A stretch of DNA of 64,000 nt from Pontibacter coccineus. GTDB lineage: Bacteria; Bacteroidota; Bacteroidia; Cytophagales; Hymenobacteraceae. This document shows, piece by piece, positions 51,813 to 60,455 of the stretch. Numbering within the stretch: the first letter of the stretch is position 1; every line of letters begins with the position of its first letter. Position numbers and translations under genes: made by a program. The stretch spans positions 186,001 to 250,000 of the forward strand of contig NZ_JAUOTN010000006.1 in assembly GCF_030546575.1 (NCBI RefSeq), given 5' to 3'. The notes beneath the pieces are model-generated. The model did not search any database. It saw only the letters and a list, made by a program, of their open reading frames with translations, and was not told where the DNA came from.

Positions 51813-54434
51813 CTATCTCTGATTAAACTTCAAAAGCGTCGCTATACCTACCCGAAAGCCCATCTCCTGGAAACTGCGATCGTGGAAAGAAGCGGCCGTT
51901 TCGATGCGGAATACCCGGAACACGTTGTCGAGGGAATAGCCAACTTCGTAATAATGCGGTGAGTGCTCGGTTTTGAGGTAGTTGAGGAAAACGTTCTCCT
52001 TTATACCTGTAAAGCGTACCTCCGGAATCTGGGTGAGCAGGAACTTGCGAAACTGGTAGTGCGTGTGTGCTGAAAAGTAGCTGCCGTTAGTGCTGTACTG
52101 GTAATAGTCGAGCAGTCGGAAGGAGCCGGCCGGTTTCAGGCTGCTCAGGATGGTGCGGTTGCCGTCGAAGTGGTTGTAATCCATGAAATACATGCTTTTG
52201 CTGTTCAGGAACGTGCCGCCGCGCAGCTCAAACTCCAGCTTGCCCCGCACCCCAAAGGCCAGCGCATGGTTGATGCCCAACTGCACCTGATCGAAGTTCA
52301 CATCGCTCCCCAGTACACCCGACACACCTTTGCGGTACATCAGCAACAGTTCCGGCGACCGCTCCATGATCGGAATTTTGCGGCCGTTGTACATCCTGTA
52401 GCGTTGCACCGGGCGGTAACTCACATTGGCCTGCAGCACCAGTGCCTCATGCTTTGGAAACTCGGTGCTCTCCAGCTCCACGTTTTCGGGCGTGCTGCTG
52501 GTAAAGGTTCTGTCTTCATCGGAGTAGAAGAAACTGCGGTCGGTGTTGTTGTAGAGTTGGTTGCGCTGCGACCACTCCAGGTTGCCGCTCAGCTTCAGCC
52601 ATACCGATGGCTTATATTCAAAACCGGTCTCGACAAAGCTCTTTTCATAGATCTTCATGTAATTGCGGCGGAACAACAGTGTGCTGAGCGTGTTGATATG
52701 CGGGTGGATCGGGTTGTCGCTGTTGAACTGCTCCACAAACTTGCCGCCATCCAGGTATAGCAGGTGCGATTTGCCCTTGCTCCTGACCGTGTGCGTCATG
52801 CGGGCCTTGGCATAGAAAGTCTCACTCTCGAAGCCATACCGGAAAGTGGGTGCTACTTCAAAACTGCGGCGCAAACTGTCGTATTGGTGGCGCAGCTTGC
52901 CGCTCAGGTTCACGTTCCAGCCCTCTACCGTGTTGTAGTACACGTTCGTGAATGTGGGGTCAATGGTCACGCGGGTAAGTGGCGAAAGTCTGTAACCCGC
53001 GCCCATCACCAGGTCCTGCGGCTTGAACTTTCTCTTTTTGATGACCTTGGTAGAGTCTTTGCCCGTCAGTTCAGCCGACTTGATTTGTGCCAGAGAGTCG
53101 TCGCGCTGGTAGCCCTTGAGCTCTTTGTCACTCAGCGGCACGGGGCGCACCGAATCCCAATAGGCGGAGTCACGTTTAGTGGCCAGTTTGTCTACTGTAT
53201 AGGTGCGCTCCGACACCACATCCGGGTCTTTGCGTTCCTTCAGCGCTTCCTTCTCCTGCTCTAGGATCAGCTGGCGGAATTGCTTGCGCGTCAGCTTGTC
53301 CTGGTTGGCCAGCGCCTCCAGGTTCGGGTTTTTGTTGCTCGACTTGATGGCGGCAATCGCCTCCGGCACTTCTTCTACTTTCTCATCAATGATCTCTTTG
53401 GGAGCTACCAGTTTCTTGTTGAGCACCACCTGGTAATCTGAGCTGGAAGCCAGGTAACGGAACTCGCCGCCAAAGCCCATCACCTTGCCCGAGAAATGAA
53501 ACTGGTGTGTGGTCGGCATCCAGACGGTCGGTGCCACTTCGGCATAATTCTGCTTCACCCGGATTGGGAAACCCATCATGCTGGTTTTAAGGTCGAGGCT
53601 GTGAATGGCCCAATAGCCCTCGATGATGTAAATGTAGCCTTCAAACACATTGTCGCCACGAGAGCGCGGCGTTACCTTGATCTTGTTCACGTCGACGTTT
53701 CCTTCCTGGAAACTGCCCTCGTACTGGAACTTGTAATAGGCAAAGGCAGACCGCGACAGCGGCGATACCATTTCCACCACCTTATCGTTGTAGAAGCTCG
53801 CGCTCACAAAAGACATTGGCGAGATCGTGCCTTTGTTGTCACCGGAAGTGCGGATGGAGATCACTTTTTCCTCAAACTTGTTGGGCTGCGCAAACTTGAT
53901 CTCACTTACCGATTCCACGGTATAGGCTTCGTTCAGCTTCACGCCTTCCTCCTTGAGCTTGTTCTTCAGGAAAAAAGGTGCGTTGGTCAGTTCGCCGGTG
54001 CCTTTCACGTATACCTTCATCTGGTAGCTGTCGTACTGCAGCAGGTGGTATTTCTTTTTGGCGATGGCCTTGCGCATGATGGTATAGGCCGGGTCCTCCC
54101 CTTTTCCTTTCACCTGCACTTCTTTGAGGGCAAAAGACTGCTCTCCCAATTTGAAATCGCGCTGCACCCAGCTATCCGTAATCTCGACCTGCACCTGCTG
54201 CGCTTCATAGCCGATGTATTTCACCACCACCGTATGCTTTCCGGCCGGGAGCTTTATTTCAAAATCACCGTTGGCGTTGCTCGACGAACCGTTGTTGAGG
54301 TTGGTGATGTAAACCGAGGCAAATGGCAGCGCTTCGCCTTTCTGGTTTTTGATGCTGCCGCGTATACCTTGGGCAGAAAGTGAAAGCTGTAGCAGAACCA
54401 GCAAAAGGGTAAGCAGGGAGGAAAATAAACGCAT
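51813..54434 (-). CDS. DUF5686 outer-membrane protein with carboxypeptidase-regulatory-like domain
   Basis: An 873-residue exported protein. Signal MRLFSSLLTLLLVLLQLSLSAQG; then a CarboxypepD_reg-like beta-sandwich (GIRGSIKNQKGEALPFASVYITN, NGDFEIKLPAGKHTVVVKYIGYE); the large DUF5686 region follows and ends in beta-strand-rich, aromatic segments (NVSYRPVQRYRMYNGR, FRLLDYYQYSTNGSYFSAHTHYQF) with a C-terminal F/R-ending strand, as in outer-membrane barrels. Family function is unknown. ATG at 54434 chosen since the signal starts there. Confidence 0.85.
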   Translation of the reverse strand: MRLFSSLLTLLLVLLQLSLSAQGIRGSIKNQKGEALPFASVYITNLNNGSSSNANGDFEIKLPAGKHTVVVKYIGYEAQQVQVEITDSWVQRDFKLGEQSFALKEVQVKGKGEDPAYTIMRKAIAKKKYHLLQYDSYQMKVYVKGTGELTNAPFFLKNKLKEEGVKLNEAYTVESVSEIKFAQPNKFEEKVISIRTSGDNKGTISPMSFVSASFYNDKVVEMVSPLSRSAFAYYKFQYEGSFQEGNVDVNKIKVTPRSRGDNVFEGYIYIIEGYWAIHSLDLKTSMMGFPIRVKQNYAEVAPTVWMPTTHQFHFSGKVMGFGGEFRYLASSSDYQVVLNKKLVAPKEIIDEKVEEVPEAIAAIKSSNKNPNLEALANQDKLTRKQFRQLILEQEKEALKERKDPDVVSERTYTVDKLATKRDSAYWDSVRPVPLSDKELKGYQRDDSLAQIKSAELTGKDSTKVIKKRKFKPQDLVMGAGYRLSPLTRVTIDPTFTNVYYNTVEGWNVNLSGKLRHQYDSLRRSFEVAPTFRYGFESETFYAKARMTHTVRSKGKSHLLYLDGGKFVEQFNSDNPIHPHINTLSTLLFRRNYMKIYEKSFVETGFEYKPSVWLKLSGNLEWSQRNQLYNNTDRSFFYSDEDRTFTSSTPENVELESTEFPKHEALVLQANVSYRPVQRYRMYNGRKIPIMERSPELLLMYRKGVSGVLGSDVNFDQVQLGINHALAFGVRGKLEFELRGGTFLNSKSMYFMDYNHFDGNRTILSSLKPAGSFRLLDYYQYSTNGSYFSAHTHYQFRKFLLTQIPEVRFTGIKENVFLNYLKTEHSPHYYEVGYSLDNVFRVFRIETAASFHDRSFQEMGFRVGIATLLKFNQR

Positions 54435-54763
54435 AAGTAAGACCGGCAAATTAGTAGATTTGAACTTGGGGTAACAGACAGAAAATTAGCATGTTGAGCG
54501 TATACCTGGGTCGGTTCGATCACAAGCAGGGAGGTGTGCCAGGCACAGGATGGAAGCTAAGTCAGTTTTCATAAAATGGGTTTAGATAAAAGCGGCAAGC
54601 AATAGTATAATGCCTGCAATATATAGTTAAGATGCAATTTATCCTCAACCGGTTGCATGTATTATGAAAAAAATCGAAGGACGCCTAAATAAAAACAGCT
54701 GCTATACCTGAGGCTTCTCTCCAGGTATAGCAGCTGTTATGGACTGCTCAGCAAAACAAGAAG
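54435..54763. other. Spacer between the DUF5686 gene and the decarboxylase-like gene
   Basis: 329 nt without a gene. It contains a terminator at 54691-54738 and, presumably, the promoter of the DUF5686 gene (a TACTAATTTG near 54450-54459 on the minus strand is close to, but not an exact, -7 box). One AGGTATA motif lies at about 54504. Confidence 0.5.
54691..54738 (-). terminator. Terminator built from an inverted pair of AGGTATA motifs
   Basis: A 17-bp stem (54694-54710 with 54722-54738): AACAGCTGCTATACCTG pairs with CAGGTATAGCAGCTGTT, followed on the minus strand by a T-run. Both arms contain the abundant motif. Confidence 0.88.
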
Positions 54764-55498
54764 CTATTGTGCCGGCAGGTATAGCGTCAGGGTGCCCGGT
54801 TGAAAGGTTGCCTCATCCAGGTGTCCCATTTTAGAGCGGTCCCGCGTGATCAGGTGCAGGTGCATGAAGGTGTCGTGGTGCGTGAATACGGCTTTGTGCT
54901 CGGTGGAGAAGAAACCTAAAATATCAACCGCCTCGTCACGCAGCGCATAGTTCACCTGTCCCCGATGGGCTTCGTCAGGCGAACTGACCTTCGAGCCAGC
55001 CGGCAGATTGACAATGTGGATGGTAGCCTGCGCTACTTTCCCGCTCACTTTAAAAGGGAATGGCCGTTTGCTGTTTTGCGTCACGCTGTCCAGGTATAGC
55101 TCCAGTTGCGGAAGGCTACGGATTGAGTCGGGTAGCGCCTGGGCTGTCCAGTTGGATACGCGGGCGTAAACGAAGAAAGGGGCTTTGGAGGCAAAGGTCT
55201 CCTCAACCCGCATGGTAGAGTCATTAATCACCACCGATTTGTGGGAATTGCCATCCAGGATCAGGAGTTCGCCCGCCAGGTACTCCACAGGTCCCAAACC
55301 ATACAGCTGCTCTTTGCCTGCAATCGTATCCAGATCGATCGTTCCGGCCAGCTCGCCCTTCCACATTACGTTGCGCATGGCACCGACTACCTGCACTTCG
55401 CTTTCTGCAGCACTGGCAGTCTGTGTTTCTTCTGTCGTACAGCTGCTCAGCATGGCAGCAGAAAGTAGCGGGAAAGCGGCACGCAATATTAGCTTCAT
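54764..55498 (-). CDS. Acetolactate-decarboxylase-like lipoprotein
   Basis: A 244-residue protein with a lipoprotein signal (LLSAAMLSSC, Cys20). The rest resembles alpha-acetolactate decarboxylase (AlsD/BudA): YGLGPVEYLAGELLILDGNSHKSVV near the N-terminus and, near the C-terminus, HLHLITRDRSKMGH, which keeps the His-x-His-x10-His spacing of the zinc ligands. AlsD turns acetolactate into acetoin in the cytoplasm; here the lipid anchor places the domain outside the inner membrane, so substrate and role may differ. Overall similarity is moderate. Confidence 0.72.
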   Translation of the reverse strand: MKLILRAAFPLLSAAMLSSCTTEETQTASAAESEVQVVGAMRNVMWKGELAGTIDLDTIAGKEQLYGLGPVEYLAGELLILDGNSHKSVVINDSTMRVEETFASKAPFFVYARVSNWTAQALPDSIRSLPQLELYLDSVTQNSKRPFPFKVSGKVAQATIHIVNLPAGSKVSSPDEAHRGQVNYALRDEAVDILGFFSTEHKAVFTHHDTFMHLHLITRDRSKMGHLDEATFQPGTLTLYLPAQ

Positions 55499-55534
55499 GT
55501 GGGATCTTAAGTTTAATGGATTCAGGATTGAGCT

Positions 55535-56602
55535 TTAGTCTATTGTCTTCGCCTCAGCCTCTACTTTTTTGAGGTAGGCGATGGCTTCGTCAGAGAAAAC
55601 AAAAGGCTTCGACTTGTCTTTTTTGGCGGCTTTGTTGTAGAGGTGGATGATCTGAAACGGGTTGTCCAGGTTCGACACCAGCTTCTTTTTCAGCCCGTTA
55701 CGCTCAATCACATCGGTCATGTAAAAGCCGGGCACGTGCCCACTCATCCCGATCACCTGGTTTCTGATCTCTTTGCTCGTATACTGCTTTTCGCCGGAGG
55801 CTATTTCCTTGATAGCGGCCTCTACTCTCGGGAGGTTCTGTTTGCCCAGGTCCAGCAGGTAGGTCCCCCACTGCATGTCGCCCGGCATGTTGGGCGCGAC
55901 CGCATATTTCTTGTCGATCAGATCCGGAACGCCCTCGTTCATCAACATTTGCAGCATCAGCAAAAGGCTCTTGTCTTTTTCAGCCACTTCGTATTGTTTC
56001 TGTTTGTTAAGCAAATGGTGCAGCTCGTGTCCACCCACAGCGCCGGGTTTCACCTGGTTGAACTTAAGCTCGGACCACAGGTTCAGCACCATGTTTCCTT
56101 TATGAGCAACCGCGTCGTTACTCAGTGCGATCAAATATACACCTGCTTCAGGACTTTTACCCTGCATGCGCTTGGGCAGCATGCTGTAACAGGTTTGGTA
56201 CATGGTATTCACATAACCTTCTTTATCGGCTTTTAATTGCGCCAGGTATTGCCGAAGCTCCGCTTCATGGGCCTTGTACACGTGAATGCTGTAGGTCAGG
56301 TAATTGGCCTGGATGTCTTTTAGCCGAACCTGCAGAAGGCTGTCATGCTCAGGCAGGTAGACCACTTCCATTGTTTTGCGAAAGTTCTTCAGGTAAGACT
56401 CTCCGTAACCCTGGTTCTGGATATACTGTTGGTTTCCTTCCATGGACAGAAACTGCTCCCAGGTAGCGTCGTGCAGCCGCTTGCCCGATTTCAGGGTATC
56501 CACCAGCTCAAAGTAGCGTTCGGCTGCAGACACATCCACGACCTGCGCCTGTGCCGTGAAGCCGGAAACAGCTAAAAGCAAAAGGGTAAAAAGTTTTTTC
56601 AT
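55535..56602 (-). CDS. DUF5700-type putative zinc peptidase, exported
   Basis: A 355-residue protein with a signal peptide (MKKLFTLLLLAVSGFTAQAQ). The middle has the metallopeptidase motif GGHELHHLLNKQ (H-E-x-x-H), in a context typical of DUF5700 proteins (LLMLQMLMNEGVPDLIDKK supplies a further Glu). Predicted secreted or periplasmic peptidase; substrate unknown. I start at the ATG 56602, where the signal begins, not at the upstream ORF limit. It ends 36 nt before the decarboxylase-like gene, so they may share a transcript. Confidence 0.75.
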   Translation of the reverse strand: MKKLFTLLLLAVSGFTAQAQVVDVSAAERYFELVDTLKSGKRLHDATWEQFLSMEGNQQYIQNQGYGESYLKNFRKTMEVVYLPEHDSLLQVRLKDIQANYLTYSIHVYKAHEAELRQYLAQLKADKEGYVNTMYQTCYSMLPKRMQGKSPEAGVYLIALSNDAVAHKGNMVLNLWSELKFNQVKPGAVGGHELHHLLNKQKQYEVAEKDKSLLLMLQMLMNEGVPDLIDKKYAVAPNMPGDMQWGTYLLDLGKQNLPRVEAAIKEIASGEKQYTSKEIRNQVIGMSGHVPGFYMTDVIERNGLKKKLVSNLDNPFQIIHLYNKAAKKDKSKPFVFSDEAIAYLKKVEAEAKTID

Positions 56603-56687
56603 GTAGGTATAAGTTTGTTTGATTGATCCATTTAAACTGCCACTGGCTAGGCCTGAATTCAAGGTATAGCCAATAGCCTGTAGAAAC

Positions 56688-57251
56688 TCAGACCCTCAGG
56701 ACTCCACGGAAAGCCCTAGCGGCATAATAGGATTGCGCCCCGTTGTGGTATACAAACACATGATCGTAGCGGCGATCGCAAAACAAGGCGCCTCCCAGCT
56801 TTCTGATGTCGGCTGGCGTTTTGATCCAGCTCGAGGTTTTCTGGTCGAACTGACCGAGTTTTTGCAGTTCCCGGTACTCATCCTCCGACAAAAGCTCAAT
56901 ACCCATAGCAGCGGCCATATCGAGGGCACTATTTGCGGGCCTGTGCTCTTTTCTGGATTCAAGTCCTTCGCGATCGTAGCAAACGCTCCGCCGACCCTTG
57001 GGGCTTTCGGCTGCGCAATCAAAGAAAAGGAATTCACCTGTTTCCGGGTCCTGCCCGACCACATCCGGTTCTCCTTCCGTGCGCTCCATCTCGAGCAGCG
57101 ACCACAGTTTGGCAGGGCTCGCTTCCAGTCGGGCTTGCACATCGGGCCAGGCTATACCTGCGTGGCGGTGCATGTTTTTCTCGAAGCGGGATTTCAGCGT
57201 TTGGAAGAACTCATTTGCTTGAGCCGGAGAAAGTTCGTTTGTATTTCCCAT
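56688..57251 (-). CDS. DUF4256 family protein
   Basis: A 187-residue cytoplasmic protein matching DUF4256: FFQTLKSRFEKNMHRHAGIAWPDVQARL, FLFFDCAAESPKGRRSVCYDREGLESRK, MGIELLSEDEYRELQKLGQFDQKTSSWIKTP and ARAFRGVLRV at the end. The family has no known function. Its start lies 58 nt inside the end of the upstream membrane-protein gene, so translation may be coupled. Confidence 0.87.
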   Translation of the reverse strand: MGNTNELSPAQANEFFQTLKSRFEKNMHRHAGIAWPDVQARLEASPAKLWSLLEMERTEGEPDVVGQDPETGEFLFFDCAAESPKGRRSVCYDREGLESRKEHRPANSALDMAAAMGIELLSEDEYRELQKLGQFDQKTSSWIKTPADIRKLGGALFCDRRYDHVFVYHNGAQSYYAARAFRGVLRV

Positions 57252-57922
57252 GGTAATCTCTTTTGATTTAAAATTAGCAACTCGACACTAATGCTAAACT
57301 TATCCTGCGTGCCATACTTCTCAGGTTTACCTAAAGAGACCATCCACCTGTCGTAGGTTGCCCTGGCCAGCCATTGCACCACATAGTCATCCTTTAGTTC
57401 GCTGACAGCAGCTGCTTCGCCAGCCAGCTTCTGCGCTATCTCAAAGAATGCGCTCTTCTTGCTGTGATGGAACACAAAAGCGGCGTAAAACTTATCTTTC
57501 GGCAAGCTGATCTGATTATCCTGGTAGAGTTGCCTGACCTGCGCGAGCCTGATACTGTCGCGCTTCGCCATGTTGTTTTCGAACAGGCCAAGGTATGCGC
57601 CAATGGTCATGCGGTCGGCCTGGTCCGTTTCATAAGCATAGGCTAACATATCACTCGCCTCACCCGAGTTTATCACAGCAGGATCTAAAGGACGCAACAA
57701 GCCTATCAGCACACCCAGAGTGCAGACAGCCGCTATAGTTAAAGGTATTCTCACCCACTTTTGAGGAAGGTTTGAGCGAAAGGCTTTTACCATACCTACC
57801 ACGAGCAAAGCCGCCACGCAAAAGGCCATGACCGCTAGTAACAGGAAACTTGTCAGGCTGTATAAATAAGACAGCATGGCAACAGGTATAAGAAAAAGAA
57901 TTGGGGTTAAATTTCTTTTCAT
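57194..57922 (-). CDS. Membrane protein with a DUF6624-like C-terminal domain
   Basis: A 242-residue protein from ATG 57922 (a TTG start at 57958 is possible). Three membrane helices lie in the first 90 residues (PILFLIPVAMLSYLYSLTSFLLL, AVMAFCVAALLVVGMV, IPLTIAAVCTLGVLIGLL). The soluble remainder ends with FAAFVFHHSKKSAF... and LARATYDRWMVSLGKPEKYGTQ, which recalls the DUF6624 core (D-R-x-L-x-x-x-G-K-P-Q-x-Y-G-T-Q). Only a visual match. It lies between DUF4180 and DUF4256 genes on the same strand. Confidence 0.55.
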   Translation of the reverse strand: MKRNLTPILFLIPVAMLSYLYSLTSFLLLAVMAFCVAALLVVGMVKAFRSNLPQKWVRIPLTIAAVCTLGVLIGLLRPLDPAVINSGEASDMLAYAYETDQADRMTIGAYLGLFENNMAKRDSIRLAQVRQLYQDNQISLPKDKFYAAFVFHHSKKSAFFEIAQKLAGEAAAVSELKDDYVVQWLARATYDRWMVSLGKPEKYGTQDKFSISVELLILNQKRLPWEIQTNFLRLKQMSSSKR

Positions 57923-57958
57923 TCTTGTTTTGGTTAGCTGCTCCTTACTGGTTTTCAA

Positions 57959-58318
57959 TTATCGTGAAAGTCTAATTAACCCTTCTTCCAAAGAGCTCAC
58001 GAAATTGACTTGGCTCCCTTTGTTGCTTTCGTACATGAAGTCCTGCATACTTTTGCGGGTATATCTTGAGAAGTCGCCGACGATAGCTAGACGGACGCGG
58101 TAATTGGAAAACTTCTGAAGAATTTCGCCTGCCATTCCGTTCTTCAGTTCAAAGAAAGCAGGCGTGATGTTCTTCTCGTGGAGTATGATTCTATCATAGC
58201 CCTGATAATAAAGGTTACCTAACAAGTCCAATCCGTCTTCAATGCTGTTTATGATCGTATCTTCCGAAATCACCTCGGCTATTTCAGTATCATGTACAGT
58301 ATGGGTTTCTATTTTCAT
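57959..58318 (-). CDS. DUF4180 family protein
   Basis: A 119-residue cytoplasmic protein of the DUF4180 family: MKIETHTVHDTEIAEVISEDTIINSIEDGLDLLGNLYYQGYDRIILHEKNI and FKNGMAG-like EILQKFSNYRVRLAIVGDFSRYTRKSMQDFMYESNKG. The family's fold is STAS-like and the function unknown. I start at the ATG 58318; upstream in-frame codons lack similarity. First gene of a short minus-strand row (DUF4180, membrane protein, DUF4256). Confidence 0.82.
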   Translation of the reverse strand: MKIETHTVHDTEIAEVISEDTIINSIEDGLDLLGNLYYQGYDRIILHEKNITPAFFELKNGMAGEILQKFSNYRVRLAIVGDFSRYTRKSMQDFMYESNKGSQVNFVSSLEEGLIRLSR

Positions 58319-58924
58319 TTTGTCGATTGTTTTGCAGGATACAATTCCCGCAAGCGATCTGCTGATAAAAGAACCGGCTCTTACTCGCTGCACTATTTCC
58401 AGCTAAACCTCCTTCAAGCTCTCCTCCTTACTATTACACCTTTATATAGTGCCCATCCAATATAAGCATTTCTCCAAATTTTCAATTCCAGGATCCTGAT
58501 AAATATATGTGATAGTATTCCGATTGAATGCCTACATCCCTGCTCCCGCTTTGCTTTCGTACAGTCCGTTCGAAATATTATTATCCTAACAAAACCTCTC
58601 TCTTTGCCCCGTTTTCATTCCCTTGTCTGCCTTTACAGCTATTCGTCAAATTTGCACAAAAATTACACTTTAATTTAGCTGATTCCTGCCTCTGCAACCT
58701 CATATCGCAAGAAAAACGGGCTTCCCAGTAAAATTTTGAGTATATTCAAATTTAGCGATACAAATAGCACGATCAGTAATTTACACTATTCTAATACATA
58801 CCACCAGGCAGAACATGGTAGTTTAGAATATTCATGCTGGACTAGGCTCACGAGCAACTTCGTCGACCAGAGGCGCTGTGATTACGTTAACTATACTAAA
58901 CCCCAATAAAACTGAAAAATAGAA
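58319..58924. other. 606-nt spacer between divergent genes, no feature recognised
   Basis: AT-rich, pyrimidine-rich on the + strand in its first half. No exact TAnnTTTG box, no hairpin with T-run and no believable coding frame were seen. It must hold promoters for DUF4180 (minus) and the GNAT gene (+). Confidence 0.4.
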
Positions 58925-59377
58925 ATGGCAGAAAATATCCCGGTCCAATACGAGATCCATACCCCAGCCAACCATCAGCAACTGAACCGCGACGAGGTGC
59001 TTGACTTCCTTTTCCAGCACCTGGACCAGTACGGCGACGCCCGCGCGGACATTGCCAAGTGCATGGACTATGCGCTGTCGGCGGCAGAGGGCAAAGGCGG
59101 TTCGGTGATTGTAGCCCGCGAGGCAGGCAAAGTGGTGGGGGCGCTTATCCTGAACAATACAGGTATGAGCGGCTACATACCGGAGAACATACTCGTTTAC
59201 GTAGCCGTGCATGGCAGCCAGCGCGGCAAGGGCGTAGGCAAAAAACTGGTGCAGCTGGCCACCGAGACAAGCGAAGGCAGCATTGCCCTGCACGTGGAGG
59301 CTGACAACCCGGCCCGCCACCTGTACGAGAAAATGGGCTTCACGAATAAATATTTAGAATACAGACTTATCCGATAA
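58925..59377 (+). CDS. GNAT N-acetyltransferase
   Basis: A 150-residue GNAT protein: GGSVIVAREAGKVVGALILNNTG, then the acetyl-CoA loop YVAVHGSQRGKGVGKKLVQLA (Q/R-x-x-G-x-G/A) and the C-terminal NPARHLYEKMGFTNKYLEYRL. The gene for an alanine-racemase-like enzyme begins 4 nt downstream, so the two are co-translated; acetylation of a D-amino acid or of the same small molecule would fit, but that is inference. Confidence 0.85.
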   Translation: MAENIPVQYEIHTPANHQQLNRDEVLDFLFQHLDQYGDARADIAKCMDYALSAAEGKGGSVIVAREAGKVVGALILNNTGMSGYIPENILVYVAVHGSQRGKGVGKKLVQLATETSEGSIALHVEADNPARHLYEKMGFTNKYLEYRLIR

Positions 59378-59381
59378 CAGC

Positions 59382-60455
59382 ATGGCCGTCTTAAAACTGT
59401 GCCGCAGTAAACTCAGACACAACTACAACCACCTCGATCAGATATTCCGCCAAAAGGGCATCGACTGGGGCATTGTCACTAAATTGCTTTGCGGCGAGGA
59501 GACCTTTTTGAAAGAAGTGCTCGACCTCGGTGTCAAGGAAGTCCACGACTCGCGCGTCTCGAACCTGATCGCCATCAAAAAAATGGCGCCCGATGTACAG
59601 ACCGTATACATCAAACCTGCCCCGAAGCAAAGCATACCCGACATTATCCGCTATGCCGATGTGAGCTTTGAGACTGAGCTCGACATCATCCGGCTTTTGT
59701 CCGAAGAGGCTGTCAGGCAAAACATAACGCATAAGATCATCATCATGATCGAGATGGGCGACCTGCGGGAAGGCGTGATGGGCGATGATTTGGTGGATTT
59801 CTATGCCCAGATCTTCAAACTGCCCGGCATCTCTGTGATTGGGCTCGGGGCTAATTTTAACTGCCTGCACGGCGTGATGCCCACGCAGGACAAACTGATC
59901 CAGCTCAGCCTGTACAAGCAGATCATCGACGCCAAGTTCAACATCGAAATTCCCTGGGTATCCGGCGGCACTTCAGTTACGATTCCGCTGCTCTTCAACC
60001 ACCAGATGCCGCGTGGCGTCAATCACTTCCGGATTGGGGAGGCCTTGTTTTTCGGGCTCAACCTCTTTACCGGCGAGACCTTTGAGGGCATGTACGACGA
60101 TGTGTTTGAGTTTTGCGCCGAAATCATCGAATTGAACCAGAAGCCCATGATCCCGATCGGCATGCTGGCCGAAAACCCCAGTGGCGAGAGCTTCGAGATT
60201 GACGTGAGCCTCTATGGCAAAACCTCGCACCGCGCTATCCTGGATGTAGGCCTACTCGACATCAACCCCAAATACCTGCTCCCAAAAGACAAAGGCCTGA
60301 GTGTGGTAGGTGCCAGTTCCGACATGCTGGTGGTGGAGTTGGGTGAGAACGAGCAAAACTACAAGGTGGGCGACGTGCTCAGCTTCAACCTCCGGTACAT
60401 GGGCGCGCTCAGCATCATGAACTCCAGGTATATCGCCAAGCAGGTGGTTAGTTAA
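59382..60455 (+). CDS. Alanine/ornithine racemase-like PLP enzyme (fold type III)
   Basis: A 357-residue protein with an alanine-racemase N-terminal barrel. The PLP Lys is in WGIVTKLLCGEETFLKEVLD (Lys34); other marks are VHDSRVSNLIAIKKM, IMIEMGDLREGVMGDDL, ISVIGLGANFNCLHG, WVSGGTSVTIPLLF and HFRIGEALFFGL. It belongs to the YhfX/ornithine-racemase side of the family rather than to Alr/DadX, which are larger in the C-terminal part and have a catalytic Tyr. It probably racemises or binds a D-amino acid; substrate unknown. Paired with a GNAT gene. Confidence 0.8.
   Translation: MAVLKLCRSKLRHNYNHLDQIFRQKGIDWGIVTKLLCGEETFLKEVLDLGVKEVHDSRVSNLIAIKKMAPDVQTVYIKPAPKQSIPDIIRYADVSFETELDIIRLLSEEAVRQNITHKIIIMIEMGDLREGVMGDDLVDFYAQIFKLPGISVIGLGANFNCLHGVMPTQDKLIQLSLYKQIIDAKFNIEIPWVSGGTSVTIPLLFNHQMPRGVNHFRIGEALFFGLNLFTGETFEGMYDDVFEFCAEIIELNQKPMIPIGMLAENPSGESFEIDVSLYGKTSHRAILDVGLLDINPKYLLPKDKGLSVVGASSDMLVVELGENEQNYKVGDVLSFNLRYMGALSIMNSRYIAKQVVS

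Noticed and set aside
53496..54383. 295-codon + strand frame opposite the DUF5686 gene
   Set aside because: Low-complexity His/Val-rich translation opposite a real gene; shadow frame.
58528..58731. 67-codon frame in the 606-nt spacer
   Set aside because: No family, no promoter box, Cys/Leu/Ser-rich translation typical of non-coding pyrimidine-rich DNA.
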